Positions 21,550 to 34,760 of a stretch of DNA of 64,000 nt are shown here, one piece after another. Origin of the DNA: Kappaphycus alvarezii (lineage: Eukaryota > Rhodophyta > Florideophyceae > Gigartinales > Solieriaceae); NCBI GenBank assembly GCA_002205965.3, contig NADL03000451.1:930001-994000 (forward strand), given 5' to 3'. The notes beneath the pieces were generated by a model. The model ran no database searches and was not told where the DNA came from. It worked only from the letters and a program-made list of their open reading frames with translations. Made by a program: the position numbers and the translations under genes. The stretch's first letter is position 1; each line of letters begins with the position of its first letter.

Positions 21550-22572
21550 CTAACTCTAACTTACTATTTATTACGGGGCATGTTGTAGGGCCCCAAGTAA
21601 ACAGCTACCAAAGGCTTGGCTCCGGAATTACCCCACCTTCGCGTCCCCGCCTACCTTTGCGCGGAACCCACGCGCCTACGGCTATAGCTACCTCTATCCC
21701 CTTTGGTCCCCCTTTGTAGCCTGCGGCCCGATCATCCATGGAGCCTTCCCCCTTTTATTCTTCATCCCTCTGTTGTTCCGTGCGGATTCGCGTGCCTTTG
21801 TCCCCATAGGTGGACTGTAGCCGAAACCCGTGACGCCTCGCGTCGTCCCGTACGGGAGGATAGAAATACCCTTCAGAGCCTCGCTCGCCCGTCGTAGCGC
21901 TACGCGAGACACCTTCGCTCGGCCTCGGGCGCTCCTCTCTGTCCATTCTTCTTGTTCCCTTCACCCTTTTAGTCCTCCGGACTACCGTTTCCTTACGTGC
22001 GTCGCCATCTATCCTAGTCCTGTGGACTCCCCCCTTGTTTCCATTACCCCGTCGGTGTGACATTGTTCTAGACACTCTTGTGTCTATTCTGACTCTACGC
22101 GTCTTTCCACCTCTGAATTGCCAAGAATCTACCTACTGCGCTTGTCAGGCACAGAGCTACTGCCCCTCAAGGGGCTTAAAGGGAAAGCGGTCCGACGGAC
22201 GCCTGGTAGTTGCACAACCATCAGCTCATCCCCTCTTATTGCCGTAGGCATTTTCCTTTGTTTCCCTTTCAGGGCTGGTTCTGTGCGTTGCACTACATAT
22301 ATAGGGAAGGGATTGTCTCGAAGAGCGGGAGACTTGCTTGGGTATGCTGGTACTACGTTGACTGGTATTGGGGCATGGCCCGGCCAATATTTACTCCGTA
22401 CTTTAGCACCATCTTCGCGAATAAACACATATCCCTCGTTTTTTAAAGCGTTGTTGCTGGAAGGAAAGCAATTACTGTGAAGACTATCCCAATAGCTAGC
22501 GCCCTTACCGGGGTACTTCTTTGGCCAGGTCAAGAACAGTTTCAGCATTGTAGCCTTATCACGTTGCAACAA
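21550..22572. other. GC-rich, palindrome-dense island of unknown origin
   Basis: Base composition shifts sharply from the AT-rich neighbours. Short perfect or near-perfect palindromes recur every 50-100 bp: TCCCGTACGGGA (21846-21857), CGTAGCGCTACG (21893-21904), TAGTCC/GGACTA, TAGACAC/GTGTCTA, GCCCCT/AGGGGC and GTCCG/CGGAC. Long open frames exist on both strands; the minus frame 22129-22572 (147 residues) looks the more protein-like but matches nothing recognised. Palindrome-seeded GC-rich DNA of this sort is known from some algal organelle genomes, so an organelle-derived or horizontally acquired insert is possible. Confidence 0.5.
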
Positions 22573-23742
22573 GTCACAATCCCCTTTTCGTTGAAATGAA
22601 GGACTTATCGGTGTGATTGAAGTTCACAGACATTGTCCAGTTCGCATTCAATTTGGTTCAGTATGCCATAACGTTAGAAGGACAAGAAATAGTGAAATTA
22701 CTATGTCGCATGCATCGCACTCGAACATTGAAAACGCGAAAAGAGCCCTTCTCTGGAAACTGAACGTATCTTAAGTATTGTAGGCCATATAGGTGACCTT
22801 TTGAACTCACGATAGACGAAACGAGAGATATCATATCAGAGACTTAGCCACTAAGATGGTTTCCCTTAGAAACCTTCTCTTCTTTCAGAAGCTTGGCAGA
22901 ACTTGTGTCCAGAACGGTTGTGGTGACTCGCTCAGAAGTGCCAGATCTTCTGGCATCCGAGTTATGAACAACTTCCACAACAGGGAATCCAGAACGAACT
23001 TAGTAGCTGACGTGCTATCGAGAAACTTCAAACGCCGTTGCCATCTTCGAGGAGGAAAGGGAGGCATATTAGCGTTAGATGTTCAACTTTTGCTCGAAGT
23101 TGAGATCTTCGTAGATCTCTCTGAATGCCACTGTTGCCTGTAGTGTCATTGCTTTCGAAATCTTCATCATAACTCACACTGTCCAACGTCTCTAAAACGT
23201 CTACATATATGAGAATGGAACATTTTCATTTTTTCATGCACTGTAGTTCTCCCTAAACTCGATGTGGTCGGTGTGTGTTACGTCAAATGTCCTCCACTCT
23301 TCATTTCCATTGAACTGCTTGAAGTGTGTGATATTGGCCTAGGTTCGGATTTACCATCTTTTATGTCTGATGTCATAGAATTCAAGTCCATAACCTGTTT
23401 TCGGTTCTGAATCTTCAAATCTTAACGCCTTAACACATGTTCCCGCATTTTCTTTAAACGCGATTGGGTTTCATCACTACATCTGAAATAGACCTCACAG
23501 TATTTGAGAGGGTAATCAGATACCATCGTTTCCGTTTCCTGGTCAGTTTTAAAGAACTGAGCAGCCAAAAGAACTCGTAAAACTCACCTTCTAATGACCT
23601 TCCACGGATACAAATCGGAGAGTTGGGGGCTATATCCGCCCTTATAATTTTTCCTTGGTGCAAAACTCGGGTCTAACCCCAGTTCTGTAGCTATTGCAAT
23701 GACGTAACAACCGCAGCTGTGCCCATCTGTTTGAAGAGCATA
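22573..23742. other. AT-rich stretch, possible 3' part of an unrecognised minus-strand gene
   Basis: Short frames only. A minus-strand frame at 23454-23663 (69 residues) could be a downstream exon of the gene to its right. No domain or repeat is recognised. Confidence 0.35.
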
Positions 23743-24522
23743 TCACCGAATATCTAACATGTAGTTTCTTTTCGAAATAGTAGCAGCAGTAGCACTATTA
23801 TCCCGCAAAATCCTGAGCCCGAACGCTTCTTTGAAGAACTTCATTACGTTTTCGAGGCATTTCAAACTCAGAATATCCCCAAAATATACTGTAGCCTTCT
23901 TTCTAGGAGCTCGTTTGGAGCAAATGAATTTCCTTCCGATCAGTACAACCAAATGAAGATTTATCAAATTTACGGGAACAAGAACTGTGTGAATTGGTGT
24001 GGAGTCTCCCGTGACATTCACTGTAAAAGATCTCTTTACATTATCCAAAAAAGATTGTCAATCGGAAGGATTACTTCCACACGTGAAGCGTAGGAAGAAA
24101 AAGATACTCCTGTCTCACATGTATAGACAAACACCTTTTGAAGGCTTCATGTCCATCAACGCCGAAGTTATAAGATCTGAAAATAGAAGAGAGTACTTTT
24201 TGGAGCTATGAACAAATGATACAGGAATAGGTTCACGTTCTTCGGCTTCAACAATGTCATAAACATCTTGATGAACAATATTGAACCTTTGTTCATTATC
24301 TGATAGATTCATTTTTCCAAATCGTTCCAGGTTTTCGTAAAACGTCCTACATATGCTCGATATATTCTGATTTCGATCATTGGCCAAAAGCTCATCTACT
24401 TTGCTTTTTGCAGCGGCTGGAGAGAAAATATTAGTACAAATATGATTGCAGAAAACAAAATATAGGAAGCGCAGAAGTATTGTTTTCGTTACGTACTTAG
24501 CATAGGAATCAGAATTTGGCAA
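23743..24522 (-). CDS. Unrecognised multi-exon protein
   Basis: Two minus-strand frames look like genuine coding DNA. One contains KSKVDELLANDRNQNISSIC and EEREPIPVSFVHSSKKYSLL. The next, separated by a frame change near 24060, contains KRSFTVNVTGDSTPIHTVLV and LKCLENVMKFFKEAFGLRI. An 80-bp intron is likely at 24417-24496 (reads GTACGT..CTCCAG on the minus strand). The real start lies further upstream and was not found, because 24522 is not an ATG. No known domain is evident. Its place between transposons suggests an element-borne gene. Confidence 0.4.
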
Positions 24523-24718
24523 TCTTATGCGTCAATAAGTTTCAAAGAAACGTTTTGGCAAGTTAAGAAGAGCAAAAGGATGAGCTTTACCACTAGCAAA
24601 CAGTAGCAAAAGGATATGAATGAAGAAGAATAGCAAGGAGGACAATCGAAAATGATGGATAGACGTCTACGAGGGTTGTTTTTGGCGCGCAAACTGATGT
24701 CACAATGGGTTTAAACGA

Positions 24719-27245
24719 TTACATTGCAGACTTCATTGGTGACTTGTATTGGAGTGATTGGGAAGGTGGCGTAATGTTTGAGCCTAATGTTTGTATTGGA
24801 CATGGGGCGCAATACGACGGAATTATTGGAGGAGGAGGATCAGCCTATACTAGGATATTTGCAACGTATGGAGATCTCAGCCTACCTTTGTGATTTGTCA
24901 GATATCCAACGTCAGCGACGCCGTGTCGATTTTGCACTTGCCCCACAGACCCCCCTACAATCACACCGATCACGAAGGACGAAGTACTGCGAGATGTTCG
25001 TCTTTCAACCCGGATTCAGCCCCTGGCGGATCTGGCCTTCGCCCCTGTCACGTCGAAGAGCTATTATGGGCCCCTAGATCTTCCTCCCAGGTAGGATTCC
25101 TGGATTCACTCACAGAACTAGTGAACGTGTTGGCTTCTGGGAAAGCTCCCGTAACGCTCGCGCCCTCGTTTGCTGGCGGCCCACTCACGCCACGCGCGAG
25201 GAAAGACATGACCCGCGCCCAATTGACGTGGGGAAAATTTAAGAGGACTGGTGAGCAGCTGCCTCGCAACTCGAGTCAATGGCAAAGCAGCGCGCTACTT
25301 TCAGCCACTGCAGGTCGGTATTGCCACAAAATCAGGAACTGACACTATGGTTCATGGAGTTCGTCGCATTGTGAACAAATTCGGCACTAGTTCCGAATTT
25401 TCTCTTCCATGGGTGGACCAATGGAATGCCTTCAAACCTCTGCAGCCGTGCAGCCTTTTTCAAAGCCGTCAAGAATCTTTTTCCCCAGTTGTTACCCTGG
25501 GTGTTGTACTGCTACAACAACGATACAGCGTTCCTATGGACTGGATTCGAGAGGATACGGAGTGTCGTGGGAACTAAGCAAGGAGACCTTCCCAGCGGCC
25601 TGCTTTTCGCCCTGGTCCTCCATCCTCTCACTATAAATATTCGATAGTTGTTATCATCATTTACAGAAGAGGAAAGGAGTTAGAAACCTTGCTTTTGGAA
25701 CTTTGGAACCACGATGATGGTTATTTACAGCCAAACACACCGCATTACTCAAGGCCATCGAAATTTTGTCCTCCCCGGAAGCCAAACGTCTTGGACTTCA
25801 TCTCGACGACCCAAAATGCAGGATCGGTGGCCTGCAGCCCCCGTGGCCTCATTCTAAGCGGCCTGCCCCCCCGGCATGTTGCAGGGATACTGCGAAGGGT
25901 TTATCATCTTAAACGATTCAGTATTTTCTAAGGCGTTCATGGAAAAGCACATCCTGGACCATGTAAACAGCCTCGAACCTCTTATCAATGACATCATGGA
26001 GCGGAAAGTCTCCTAAATTTCGTTCCAATTACTTCGAAACTATTTTGGGGTCTGGAAGTTAGGATACATTCTTCGAGTCGTTCCTCCTTCTCGTACAAAG
26101 AAAGAGTGTTTTGACGGGCTACTCGAGAATTGTGTCCGAAAGTTGGCAGGTGAATTGCTTAATAATACCATACTTATGGAATTAAAACTGCCCATCAAGC
26201 CGGTCGAGGACAAAAAACCGACTTTGGAAATTGGCTTGACGTCAGCGAAAGACGTTGGCGCTGCTTCATTCCTTGCGTCTAGCGCCGCCTGGCACAAGTT
26301 TGCGCCAGATTCTTGCCGGCTTCCACTAAGACCTATCCCAATACGATGACGCTCCCGAAGCTTTTGACATATGGAATGCCTCCTGTCGATCGTCGGATAG
26401 ACTTCCGTTTAGCAACTTCTGCTCAAACAACCCACCACCACAGAAGAAGCTTACAGACGCAGTACACGCAGCGGCACAGGAACGTTACCGCCTTCCGATA
26501 CCCGTACCAGTGCTTTCCGCGCCTCGATGTCACTACTTAGAGCCAAGGGATGGGTCCACTGTGCGCCTTGCGCGGGGTTGAGGACACACATCAGGAGCAA
26601 GGATTTTCGGTATGGCTGCAGTATTTCTGCCAGAACTCCGTTTTCGCTCTGACACTCCTTTTCCGAAGCCTGGTGCCCTGAGACATTAGAAATCCATGGG
26701 GACCATTTGCAGCACTGTCGTTATGGATGCCAGCGGATCAATCGCCACAAACATGTTGCTTTGCTAGGAAATGAACTTAGACGGGCAGTTCGGAGCCTTT
26801 TAATTGAACCGCGTCTGAATCTTCAACTCCGGACAAGACGGACATCAGAGCCATGGGTGCCGCAGGTGGAACTGACTTTTTTGGCATAACATTCCTCAAT
26901 ACACTCGCTCCCTCTCATTCCAGAGTCCGGACTTTCAACCCGGTGACCAGTCTCAATGCAGTGAGCGCGGAAAAGCGGCGAAAGTACCAATGATTTCTTG
27001 CGGAATTACCGGAGAAAAGCAGGCTAGTTCCTGTTCCAATCTCTACTCCTGGCGGATGGAATCCAGAGGCGTTTTCAGTAGTCACGGAGCTTGCAAGAAC
27101 CGTCGAAAATCGCCCAATGGAACGGGTTTCGAAGGTTCGAGGCATTCTTCTACAACGATACTCGGCGTTGGCAGTAACTTCTGTCGCTGCTTGTTTGTTG
27201 GCTGGCATCCCATCGACTTTATGGTAGACTGTTGCTGTTGCTTGC
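24719..27245 (+). mobile_element. Non-LTR retrotransposon (LINE), degenerate copy
   Basis: Plus-strand RT motifs appear in several frames: SFNPDSAPGGSGLRP, then LPLVGIATKSG-like motif-1 residues (FQPLQVGIATKSGTDTMV), WVDQWNAF (motif A), GTKQGDLPSGLLFALVLHPL (motif B) and a DDG in the motif C position near 25711. The thumb-side GYILRVVPPSR and SAKDVGAASFLASSAAWH follow. The C-terminal part shows GGTDFFGITFLNTLAPS and ends with LLQRYSALAVTSVAA, which corresponds to the endonuclease-like domain and tail of the copy at 49-53 kb. Many frame changes and stops make it inactive. Its first ~225 bp are shared with 17774-18001. Confidence 0.8.
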
Positions 27246-29185
27246 ATTCGACAGCAATGATTTGTAAATTGTTTAGATCATCGGTACATGTATTTATTAT
27301 GACATTCATATTTGGTGTTATGATTGGAAAATTATGGGTGAATGTATCGGGAGGCTTCATCGTGTCGGCCTTCCACACTATAAGCAATTCACGCGAGACA
27401 TTCTGATTCCAAATACAGGTCAGATTGTCATAAGCACCAACGCTGCGCTACGTGTCTACCTGGTAATGTTCATTGTTTGCAAAGACTTGCCCAAGTGCGA
27501 AGACAGCCCGTTGAACAGGGCTTTATAATACCCGACTTTGTTCGCCACCGTTGCTTTCGCTGGTCTCCCAAGTCGTCGCTTGTTCTCTCGCCTGCCGCCC
27601 TCCATTCATCCTTCCTGGGCCAATCACAAGCCGTCATATGTTCTTTGTTTTGATTGTTATTCGAGTAGTATTTTGATAATGTTCTTACATCAGAGACAAA
27701 TATTCGGTTCGGACGGAGTTTCAAATGTGCACATTGGTATAGGTGAATTACTAGCATTACACTCCTCACAAAATTCCGAGCGCGAACGCACCGAATATGA
27801 GATTTTAACCATTCGTTGTCTTTGTATGCATGTGCGTTTGAAATGGAACTAAAGAAAAGAAGCAGTGTCCAGGATCCGGTTGCTTGGGAAGACGCACCTT
27901 TCACCTTTTCACCATTCCATCTATTCCACTCCTACCCTTTTCCACCATGTCTCAACTACTCCATCCGTCCACCGAAAGTCACTTTCTCCAACGTGTGCCT
28001 CCCCAAGCCACCCACAAGTGCAAGCATCCATGGGGACGCGCTTTAGTGCGACACATCGAATCCGGATATTCCCAGTTACCAGGACAAGCAGTTGAGCGTC
28101 AGTTGTCCCTGTTAGTATTAGTTTCTTTGTGCTGCTGTAATGCATACTTCAGAGTCAATATTAAGTTGATGTGTGTAATTGTATTTCTCGATTTATTATT
28201 TGCAACTCCAAATGGGTTCCAGCCAATCCATGCATCTCAATAAAGACACCCCCTTTTTCCCCTTTGTGAATATAGTCAATGAGTATCATTCCTAACCTAT
28301 CCACTAGCGCAACGATCAAACCGGGTCTATTGAAGCCGCTCCCTTCGAAAAGTTTGTTTCTCCGTGAGACAAAAAAGCCTGTTCAGATCTCCCGCAGGCT
28401 TCCGATATGCCATTCATTCATCCTCGGCATTATATAATGTGCGGTTCATAGCATTTTTTTCGGACGAAATCTCGCTTCTTAACGGAATCAATGATGTGAT
28501 CATCTGTCAGGTGAGCCCCAGCAGAGGTTTTCACCAGAATTAGTCCCTCCTATCCAACATCTACGTCCCGTAGCAAACATCCGTTATGCTGCATAAAATA
28601 TTTGCACAGCCTCCTCTGCTGTAATAAAACGCTGCTCGGACTTCTCAGCAAATGAATGCTCCAGAACTGTAACCGTATTGTTCCAAGTAACTATGAGATC
28701 CACAATCCAAACACAATGAACCCGTTCTTAGTATTTGGTTCAGCAAAATCCCTTTCATATGCATTCGCTGGGCACAAACCAATGTGAAAATCATTTGCAA
28801 GATTCCCGAACCCGCGCTGATCTATGAAGATCATCTTGCATCAAAGATTTTTACGGGTTAGATCTATGAGGTATAGGATGGGATGACTTTCACAGCTATT
28901 CTGTTCTGACAGAAATAGTTTTAAGTTTTGAACTTAATGTGGGAATTTTATCAGTCGAAAATTATATATAGTACTAATCACTTGCACATATAATCTCTTT
29001 CTCGCTGCAATCTTGTTTTTCTAATTCATATGAAACTTACTTTTCTGCGCCAGGAATTCATATGAAACTTACTTTTCTGCACCAGGAAGTAAAACTAATG
29101 TGTAAAACAGCAGGCAGTCAATGAGCACCGAATGGAGCGTCCCCGTTTACCCTCAAATAGTCCTGGCTTAGTGGATCGGTCAAAC
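27246..29185. other. Gene-free stretch
   Basis: Overlapping frames on both strands at 27470-28250 (up to 144 residues) lack domains. From 28250 on the sequence is AT-rich with stops in all frames. A 32-bp tandem repeat lies near the right end. No gene is supported. Confidence 0.45.
29023..29086. repeat. 32-bp direct tandem repeat, two copies
   Basis: Two adjacent units beginning AATTCATATGAAACTTAC differ at a single base near the end. They lie about 100 bp beyond the 3' end of the CACTA-type gene and could belong to its subterminal repeat region. Confidence 0.9.
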
Positions 29186-32100
29186 TCAGGGTCTGTTGTC
29201 CATTAACCCAATCTTTCCAGATTCAATATGCTTAACATGACTATTCTCTTGCCAAAACATATCCCCTCTAAACCACTTTGAGCTTCCCTTCCACTCTGAT
29301 CGCAGTTCTGCGCACAATGCTTGTTTGCAGAAATCATCTGACTCTCCTGATAAACTCTCCAAAAGGTATGCTCGAGCTTCTTCGTACAGATCTAAATATG
29401 AAAATGACTTACCCGACAGAATTCGAAGAAAGTCTCTGGCAGTCCTGCCACTGATGTCATGATCTCCACTTCTCCGCATTTCCGAAAGAACTGACAAACA
29501 GCCTTGCCAATAATTTGATAAACAATGTTCAACAGCTGAAAGATGAGAATTCAAGTGGTTGCTGCGTATCACACACCTTTTCAATGGCTGGTGTGCGCCC
29601 TCGAGGAGTAACTCTATGACGTGGCTGGCGTGCAAAAATGTTTGGATCGTGTGCGCATACAACTCTATCAGTCTGTGCAGATGCGGACAGTCTAATATAG
29701 CAACGGCGGCCGTCGCTCGGGAATGCTCATGTCCTCCTTCACTTACATTTCGCTTCAGTTTGTCAACTGAACGCAAATATTCACCATCCATCCGTCTTAG
29801 ATCAGCATGGTATGACTTACCATCTTCGTACATGAAATAAATTACACTTTCTTCACCGTCTACGTGCTTGATCGGCCACCAAAATGTCCTTGACATAGGT
29901 CTATGCAACCCCTTCCGAAAAAGAAAAACCAGAACAAATCGGTTACTCTGACAGACATTACTCTTAGACCCGCAGGGAACTTGTGTTGACAAACGAGTAG
30001 TACACAAAATATGTTGCAGAGAGTGTCATGCTGTTCGGTGATTCTGTTCTTCCACTACGGATCTCAGATTGCGGTATTAAACCTTTATTCTTAAGAGCAG
30101 CACAGATCATCAAGTCCATGCGCGCCCGCACCTCATTCGATGGTAAAAGCATAAAAAAAGACTCAATTATGTTATTAGACAAACCTGTCAGCAAATTTTC
30201 GGGGGCAGTAACGTTAGATCTGTACGGATCGAACATACGGCTAACCACACGCTCACCCTTTGGTATTGACGGCTATACAATTTTTTTTGCATATCAAGCT
30301 TCTCGAAGCTTCCTTAGTGGAGCCGAAGAGTCGGAGACCTCCAATAGGTGATTCATTCCAAGGCGAGTAGCATGTTCCTTACTAATATTACTCTCTCTTA
30401 AAGCTTCATGTCTTTCCCACGTTCGAAGATTTGCGTAATCCTCTGCTGATATCGATGTAGTACATCCGTAAGCAGCGGAATCGTGCCGTACCTTTCGCAC
30501 GAAGGTACAATGTGAGCATGGCACGTTAGTGTTATGACCCATACAGTCTAATACTTTCGAGACTTCCACGTAATCAGGTACGAACCCAACCACATCGAGA
30601 AGAACGACTACCTCTTCACAGTTTGAGTCCCTTGTTGTGACGCCTTGCACGGTCGTGCTCACGATGTCATCGATGATACTCAACAAAATTTCATTGGAAC
30701 TCACGCCGGACTCCGCCAATGATGAGAGCCGAATCGCTGCCCGAGTATTCCTCCACGACGCTGGGAGACTTAATGGCAACATGTGTACACCACCCGCCGA
30801 TCCCTGGGATAAGAAAGACGAAAATGGCTTGAATTCGTCGGTGTAAAGCAAGATTCGATAGACGTAGTACCTTTGAGCACTCGGGAGAAATTCCGAAGAA
30901 GATGTACTGATTTTGTCACAGAGTTGACCTTGCCCTGCCAATTCAGTACTATTCCTTAGAAAATGAATATCACCGTATATGCTTTGCGAGCCAAGCATAG
31001 TTACTTTGGCCCTGTGAAGGTCGTCCGACCCTTCAATGCACTCAAAGGTAACCTCAAGCCAGAGCGCGCGTACTAGTCAATTCCATATTTTTCTCTCCAG
31101 AATCGACAAATAAGCACTCCTGCGACAACCATTTGCCCCACAGTCCCGCAAAGGAGGTCTCCTTCCGGTTAGGAAGAAGCAATGCGCAGATATCTCCAGG
31201 TATTAAACTATGTGCAGCGAGAGTAGTACTGTACCCTGGTTCATTCTCACGAGACTCAACAGGCTTGGCGTGGAGTAGTGACTTGGAAATCAGTCTGTGC
31301 AGACCAGATGTGTAATGCATTGGACTCTGTCTACTCTGAGTTGACTTTGCAACAGACTCTGCACACCAAAAAACGCAAATGGAGGCCTCCATTGAATACT
31401 CGTAACGGTTCAGAGTTTACTTGTCACCACCTTCAAAAGAATACATAATATCGGCAATCACTTCCGTCACGTTTTCCGGAAAGTCTCCTAACCGAAACTT
31501 TATGACATCTCCCGGCCTGGACTTAAACATCTCCCTTCCTTTCGTACGTACAAATATTTCGTTGCGTTGAGTACAGGATGCCGATCTGTCACTGTATTTT
31601 CAATGCTTTCTGTATCGCCATTCTGTTTAACTGAAGTTTGATGGGGCCCCCACGATACGTTGCGTCCTGAAACATTGGCGTAGCAACGTCTAACTTAGCC
31701 CATTCACTTGGAGGAATGATTCGAACTTCTGCGGTCTTGCGTCGTGACATCCGGCTTTGTGCCCCTTTTCTCAAGTTGATAATCATTTAGTTGCTTGCAT
31801 AAATGACGTGTTCAGCAATAGAAGCCGGAAGCATGCGATCAAAGTTCAAATCGAAATATCGGGCAAAACTCCGCGAATAGCATTCTTGCATTAGATGAAG
31901 AATAATACTCCTTCGCGCCGTCGTGTACGAGGGAAGGGCCCTGGATCCATGAAATTGTGAATTGAACGCCTGCAAAACCTTCCGCAGGAGCTCGTATTAT
32001 GGAACAGTGTATCTCACGCTTCCAAAAACAATAAAACCACCCAGCACATTCTCCCAGCTTAAAATCATCTTTGCTTTCTTTCGCAACAGTTTAGGAGGTT

Positions 32101-32544
32101 CCTTTTCGGGTAGCGCCGATTCCAAGGCAGATATGACATGAGCCAGCTCAACGAGCGGTTGATGAACAGAGGGGTCCCCCGATTTTCCACCACCTTCGTT
32201 TTTATAATCATCTGAAGTTTCAAACAATAATCTTCCCACTACATCAGAACATGTGATGTGCCTGGCCGGCGCATTCTAGGGAGAAGTCTCGAGTTTTTCC
32301 GCGACCGCGGCTGAGCCATCTTCAAATCGATCACCATTATCATCAAGATGTTCTAAAAATAAAGGGCGTTCAACGCTGTCATGTCCAACACTCTTGCCGG
32401 CGATATCGTCATTTATCTCCTCGTGAACTGCTCCACCACCAAAGGTAAAACATGATTCTGCATTGAGCTGTCTGTATTCCCCAATGGCCGGTGCGTTTCT
32501 ACTGCCTGCTGGGGGTCCTCCTCTATTGACTTAAGTGCATCCAT
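29186..32544 (-). CDS. CACTA/EnSpm-like (Tnp2-type) DDE transposase
   Basis: From the ATG at 32544 (MDALKSIEEDPQQ) an acidic N-terminus leads into LAHVISALESALPEKEPPKL and GSRALPSYTTARRSI. The Tnp2-like core follows: LLYTDEFKPFSSFLSQGS, GGVHMLPLSLPASWRNTRA, EVVVLLDVVGFVPDYVEVSK, CMGHNTNVPCSHCTFVRK, then FDPYRSNVTAPENLL and a long C-terminal helical part. This matches the general Tnp2 layout, including the GHT..C..C zinc-like motif. Frame changes or introns lie near 32430, 32290, 31990, 31400, 30290 and 29970. No terminal CACTA repeats were located. Assignment to the CACTA superfamily rather than a relative is moderately sure. Confidence 0.65.
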
Positions 32545-33313
32545 TTGATCTTTAAAAGATCTCTTAGGTTCATTGATACTGAACTGAAACTTAGATGTTT
32601 TAGCATCTTATTTTTCGCTCTCAAACAGATGGGAAAGATCTTGTGCCTCGTTAGTAAACTTGCGCCAGCCAGAACCGTGATGCCTGCTTCATTTCTTTCT
32701 CTCCCGCCTGCAACTTGGCATTTACGAAAAGGGCCGCCAATTAATGGCCATTTCTAATCCAGTCCGAAGCAATTCCTGACTCTGGTGGTGTTAGTGTTTG
32801 CAGAAGAACTTCTGCGGAAAACGTTACCTAAACACTTCGATACATCTTATTTCAAAACACAAGGCGAGACTCCGCGCTTTCCGGGAATACTTCCAAAAAG
32901 TAATCATTCTGCATATAAAAGTCGATGAATATACCTTCCTTTTACACCGGTCTTAAAGGGACAACAAGTACCAAATGACAAAATTCGCCACGTGGACATC
33001 GAACGATAGAGGAACCTTCGTGAGGTCTCACGTTTGCGGCGGATTGCAGAGCCAATAGCTTTGAGCAAAACGAAATCTGGACCAATGGCTATACCCGATG
33101 GATTTTTCAAAACATGGAGGCGTTATGTTCAACCAGTACCCAATATTCACATGGGGGTTTGCCTTTTTTTCGAAACAAAGATACGTTACCTCTTTGATAT
33201 TGGAACATAATTAAATAAAAATTTAATGCGTACAAACTGTAGAACGCGTTGTATCGCGATTCCTCCCAAGCAATTCGCATGTATGAATATATTCCTTATT
33301 TCTAACGGGTATA

Positions 33314-33343
33314 AATGTGGGGTGATTTAATGTGGGGTGATTT
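33314..33343. repeat. 15-bp tandem repeat, two copies
   Basis: The unit AATGTGGGGTGATTT is present twice in direct succession and the start of a third follows. Confidence 0.9.
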
Positions 33344-34034
33344 AATGTTTGAAAGATATGGTCGGATGTGGCCCGGAATATCCTACAGGGTGGCCAGTAA
33401 TGCCTCTTTAATTACCCTAAAAAGCTGGCTCAAGGACCCCCAGCAGACATGCTGCTTTGGACATTATGGCCGCGGCAGCATGCCTCTGAGTAAGTACCGC
33501 ACGGACCTTACCATATGCCTCCATCGCCCTAACGGCCACGTTCCGCGCGACGTCGGTTAGCACCCTATGAGCGTCCGTGTGCCACTCTCCGAGAGTAGAT
33601 ATAGGAATAGGCAAGAGCTTAATTATCACGGAAGTTGCAGTAAAAGAAACATATTTCCGAAGTGACTTGCTTGACGTCATTAACAGGCCGTGCTATGATC
33701 ATAATTTCAAAATAAAATATGATTATTTAAGAAGATATTACATTTTCTCTCAGAACCAAATACAGAAGTAAACGTGTTTACATGCAAGCTACAATCAAGA
33801 TATGAAGGTAACAACAAAGGAGTGATTAACTATATCTTGCTGATTCAGCTCCATCGACCTTGAAGCATCGTGAACTGAGGCACCCTATAGTTGATCTGCA
33901 GCACAAATTCGATGCAGATAATGTAGGATTTTGTACTACTTATATTCATCTGCGGGCTTGGTACTAACGTGGTGGATGTGAAATTCTCATGGGAAGATAT
34001 ATTCGAGCGGGTGTACTTCCCTGCTATTGACAAC

Positions 34035-34190
34035 CAGGAAGCCCTCAACATTGGTGAGGGCTTCCTGTGTGCTCCGGATATCCAAATGGATCCAGTCTGC
34101 TCCAAGTGAGCGATAAGCTGTGGCATTTTGAACTTACATGAGAGCAGCGACAGTTTGATAGAGCTGTAATGGCTCTATCAAACTATCGCT
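34035..34190. repeat. Two short foldback hairpins
   Basis: First hairpin: arms CAGGAAGCCCTCA at 34035-34047 and its exact complement at 34055-34067 with a 7-base loop. Second: 19-bp arms at 34146-34164 and 34172-34190 with one mismatch and a 7-base loop. The arm sequences are unrelated. They lie 80-230 bp before a LINE fragment. Confidence 0.85.
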
Positions 34191-34268
34191 ACACGGTGTG
34201 TGTGCTTGATAGCAGTTCGAAGAGAATGTAGCGAACAAACATAGAGAAGCTCGTGTATGAGGTCGTAG

Positions 34269-34760
34269 GTGCACAATAGGGAGCCGAAGAAGGTCAGAGC
34301 GTGTACCTTGGATGTTACTGTATGCCAAAGAATACCATGGCAACATAAAAAGTACATTATCTTCGTAAATGCCCAACGTCTGCCCAGCTCCGATCTATTA
34401 GAGGACTCCATAACCCGAAGATATCCTCTTTTTCTACTGCTACAAATGCCCATATCCATCGCTGGACTAGGACTGGCATTGGCACTGTCAAAGATATTCG
34501 CCTCATACACTGCCTCTGTCATCAGCACGCACAGGCTCACCCATAGTCTCCTCAACAGCATTGCAGAATACGACGCAACAACGTTCCTAGAGACTATTAG
34601 CGAAAGGCTCACGGTCAGCAGTCGCCCAGAGAGCGCAGTACATATAGTGACGCCTCCGACTCCATATACTCCTATCCTCCACGCTAGACTTGCCAACTTG
34701 GTGCCCTTTCTGTCATACCTACGCACCTCACGTGGAAATCAATCCATTTCGGAAAAGTAA
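34269..34760 (+). mobile_element. LINE fragment, post-RT region
   Basis: The plus strand reads LLQMPISIAGLGLALALSKI then FASYTASVIST, which parallels QQVSLPLRYGGHGFTPIATL then NFAAYAASIID in the 49-53 kb LINE and SSGGLAFT in the 42.8 kb copy. No RT catalytic part is present, so it is a truncated relic. A long minus-strand frame over the same bases is regarded as a shadow. Confidence 0.5.

Larger units (their letters stand above)
32545..34268. other. Gene-free stretch with tandem repeat and foldbacks
   Basis: Only short frames without domains. Contains a 15-bp tandem repeat near 33314 and two perfect or near-perfect hairpins at 34035-34190, each listed separately. Confidence 0.45.

Noticed and set aside
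34178..34726. A 182-residue minus-strand frame
   Set aside because: The plus strand over the same bases carries the LINE-like residues; the minus frame has no motif.
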